NCBI GenBank assembly: GCA_019411205.1 | Contig: DXRF01000149.1 | Coordinates: 1-7,517, forward strand | Direction of reading: 5' to 3' | DNA length: 7,517 bases | Source of the DNA: Parabacteroides sp. | Lineage (GTDB): Bacteria; Bacteroidota; Bacteroidia; Bacteroidales; Tannerellaceae | Shown here: positions 6,256 through 7,517 of the stretch, in pieces | How the letters are laid out: every line of letters begins with the position of its first letter | Numbering within the stretch: position 1 is the first letter of the stretch | The notes under the pieces: generated by a model | What the model saw: the letters and a program-made list of their open reading frames with translations, nothing else | Database searches by the model: none | Told to the model about the DNA's origin: nothing | Program-made: the position numbers and the translations under genes

Positions 6256-6954
6256 CTAAAAGAGCGAGATAATAAAGCTGATGACCGGAACGAGGATAGC
6301 TGTCATGATTCCCATCAAGCCGATGGCAAGCCCGCTTAAAGCTCCTTCCACCGCGCCGATCTGGATCGCAACGGAAGTGCCAACCCCATGCGAAGAGGCG
6401 CCAAGTGCCAGCCCTTTGGCTATGCGGCTTTCAATACCTAACACTTTCATCACGAATGGCCCGACAATACTGCCGAATATTCCGACCGCCACTACGATGA
6501 CGGCTGTCAGGGAAGGAATGCCGCCTGACTTCTCGGAAATACCCATCGCAATCGGTGTTGTGACCGACTTGGGTTCGAGCGTGGCGACCAACGCTGCATC
6601 TGCCCCCATCAGTTCGCCGATTGCTATAACGCTGACAATCCCGACAATTGCTCCGACAAAGACGGATGTCAGGATCGAAATCACATTTCCTTTCAGGTAT
6701 TGAATTTGCTCATACAGTACATAGCCTAACGCCACGACCGACGGGCCTAACAGAAAATGGATCAGGTGGCTGCCTTTCTGAAACGATTCATACTCGATAT
6801 CCATCGCTTTCAGAACAACAATAATGGTAAATATAGAGGTGATAAGCGGATGTAACAGGCTGATACGTGCCTTTTTGTACAAAGCCAAAGAAGCCAGATA
6901 AGTACCGATCACTAAAGTCAGTGAGAAGACTTCTGATTGTGCCAGATTATTCAT
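6256..6954 (-). CDS. lrgB: LrgB/CidB family membrane protein
   Basis: A 232-aa integral inner-membrane protein with about six to seven hydrophobic segments. Family motifs are LGPSVVALG at 69-77, PKSVTTPIAM at 128-137 and ALGASSHGVGTS at 183-194, which together identify LrgB/CidB/YohK. In Staphylococcus the Cid/Lrg proteins were described as holin/antiholin-like modulators of murein hydrolysis; later work on Bacillus PftAB and plant PLGG1 homologs points to transport of pyruvate or glycolate/glycerate. Either way it works with LrgA. Its ATG lies inside the end of lrgA (8-bp overlap), so translational coupling is likely. No terminator is visible after its stop; the efp promoter begins at once. 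Confidence 0.93.
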   Translation of the reverse strand: MNNLAQSEVFSLTLVIGTYLASLALYKKARISLLHPLITSIFTIIVVLKAMDIEYESFQKGSHLIHFLLGPSVVALGYVLYEQIQYLKGNVISILTSVFVGAIVGIVSVIAIGELMGADAALVATLEPKSVTTPIAMGISEKSGGIPSLTAVIVVAVGIFGSIVGPFVMKVLGIESRIAKGLALGASSHGVGTSVAIQIGAVEGALSGLAIGLMGIMTAILVPVISFIISLF

Positions 6955-7297
6955 TCCCGTCCGTCTCCTTTCCTAACTTTTGCTGGATGAGTGCCACGCT
7001 GGCAATTACGAGTAGGGTGCTGACAACGGAGGCTGTTACGATCACAACCCAATACTGGGAGATGATACCGAGCGAATTCATCAATCCCACACCCGCCGGC
7101 AGGAAAAACAACCCCATGTTTTCGGTCAGAAGCGTGGAGAGTTTTTTTACTTTGCTTGGTTTGACTATCTTGAATGCCAGCGCCAGGAATAACAACACCA
7201 TTCCAATTACGCTACCTGGGATAAAACCGTCGATAAAATAACTGATAAACTCTCCTGTAAAATAGAAGAAGAGGATGTAAAATGCTTCTATTAGCAT
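6947..7297 (-). CDS. lrgA: LrgA/CidA family membrane protein
   Basis: A 116-aa protein with four predicted membrane segments (about 5-22, 25-42, 61-78 and 82-104), the usual size for LrgA/CidA/YohJ. Diagnostic motifs are IPGSVIGMVLLF at 26-37 and FFLPAGVGLM at 64-73. The C-terminus is short and charged (KLGKETDGNE). It forms a pair with the overlapping lrgB downstream and is the presumed small subunit of the complex, with the same holin-like versus organic-acid-transport uncertainty. No LytTR or LysR-type regulator gene, often found beside cid/lrg loci elsewhere, is present in the window. A TATCTTTG -7 box lies about 30 bp upstream, within a palindrome that may be an operator. Confidence 0.9.
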   Translation of the reverse strand: MLIEAFYILFFYFTGEFISYFIDGFIPGSVIGMVLLFLALAFKIVKPSKVKKLSTLLTENMGLFFLPAGVGLMNSLGIISQYWVVIVTASVVSTLLVIASVALIQQKLGKETDGNE

Positions 7298-7326
7298 ATT
7301 CTTACTGTCTTTTTAGATAACCGCTG

Positions 7327-7343
7327 CAAAGATAACATCTTTG
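7327..7343 (-). promoter_or_regulatory. lrgAB -7 box within a palindrome (possible operator)
   Basis: On the minus strand, TATCTTTG (7334-7327) is an exact TAnnTTTG -7 box about 30 bp before the lrgA ATG. It lies within a perfect inverted repeat, CAAAGAT (7327-7333), AAC, ATCTTTG (7337-7343). No good -33 TTG is found at 18-22 nt, so activator dependence is possible (inference). Confidence 0.5.
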
Positions 7344-7420
7344 TAAGGAATGTGTTCTACAACATATAATTTAAATTTCGATTTTAACAAAAGCATTATG
7401 GACGGCTCAAGGTAACCGCA

Positions 7421-7516
7421 TCAAAATTTTCCAAGGGCGTGATCCGCACACAAAGTTTTCTGCAAATCCTCTATCACTCTATCACAACGAAGGTTGTAGC
7501 TATTCATATTCAAGCG
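7421..7516 (-). other. Possible C-terminal end of a minus-strand ORF cut by the window edge
   Basis: A minus-strand frame stays open from the window edge for 31 codons and ends at a TGA (7423-7421), reading ...NLRCDRVIEDLQKT... then ADHALGKF. It could be the tail of a gene to the right or noncoding repeat sequence; I do not recognise it. It also contains a tandem CTCTATCA x2 (7469-7484) and a short hairpin, ACAAC-GAAG-GTTGT (7484-7497). The stretch 7344-7420 shows no gene. Confidence 0.2.
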
Positions 7517-7517
7517 T

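Noticed and set aside
6281..6703. 140-codon plus-strand ORF opposite lrgB
   Set aside because: Its Ala/Pro/Ile/Thr-rich composition mirrors the antisense of a hydrophobic membrane gene; lrgB carries the family motifs.

Overview
The window looks like ordinary chromosome from a Bacteroidales bacterium, most likely a gut Bacteroides/Parabacteroides relative. Three things suggest this: several intergenic TAnnTTTG -7 promoter boxes typical of the phylum, weak or absent Shine-Dalgarno sequences, and protein families in their Bacteroidetes forms. The genus is inferred; no marker gene is present.

Layout. Positions 87-3480 are on the plus strand. They hold acetate kinase (ackA, complete), its intrinsic terminator, and a separately promoted exported glycoside hydrolase of the GH42-like clan A type. 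From 3586 to 7297 all genes are on the minus strand, so 3481-3585 is a convergent junction. In transcription order (right to left) the minus-strand genes are lrgA-lrgB (overlapping pair, own promoter), efp (own promoter just after lrgB), radC, then a MIP18/DUF59 iron-sulfur assembly protein followed 4 nt later by an LpxH-type UDP-2,3-diacylglucosamine hydrolase (two-gene operon with its own promoter). The right edge, 7344-7517, has no clear gene, only a possible C-terminal scrap of a minus-strand ORF.

How the genes work together. Most are housekeeping and only loosely connected: acetate/ATP formation (AckA), lipid A synthesis (LpxH), Fe-S maturation (DUF59), polyproline translation (EF-P), and a membrane pair related to pyruvate/glycolate transport (LrgAB). 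Both AckA and LrgAB relate to overflow carbon metabolism, but they are in separate units and nothing here couples them. The glycoside hydrolase has no SusC/SusD or regulator beside it, so it is an orphan enzyme rather than part of a visible polysaccharide utilisation locus.

The unusual material is intergenic. Three gaps carry heptamer-periodic AT-rich repeats: two large palindromes built on an ATAAATC/ATAAATT unit (before ackA and between efp and radC) and a 4x ATTGACA tandem array lying on the -33 region of the DUF59-lpxH promoter. The efp promoter has a T8 tract in its spacer, and the lrgA promoter's -7 box lies inside a perfect 7-bp palindrome. I see no clearly new multi-gene system, mobile element, CRISPR array, tRNA or rRNA.
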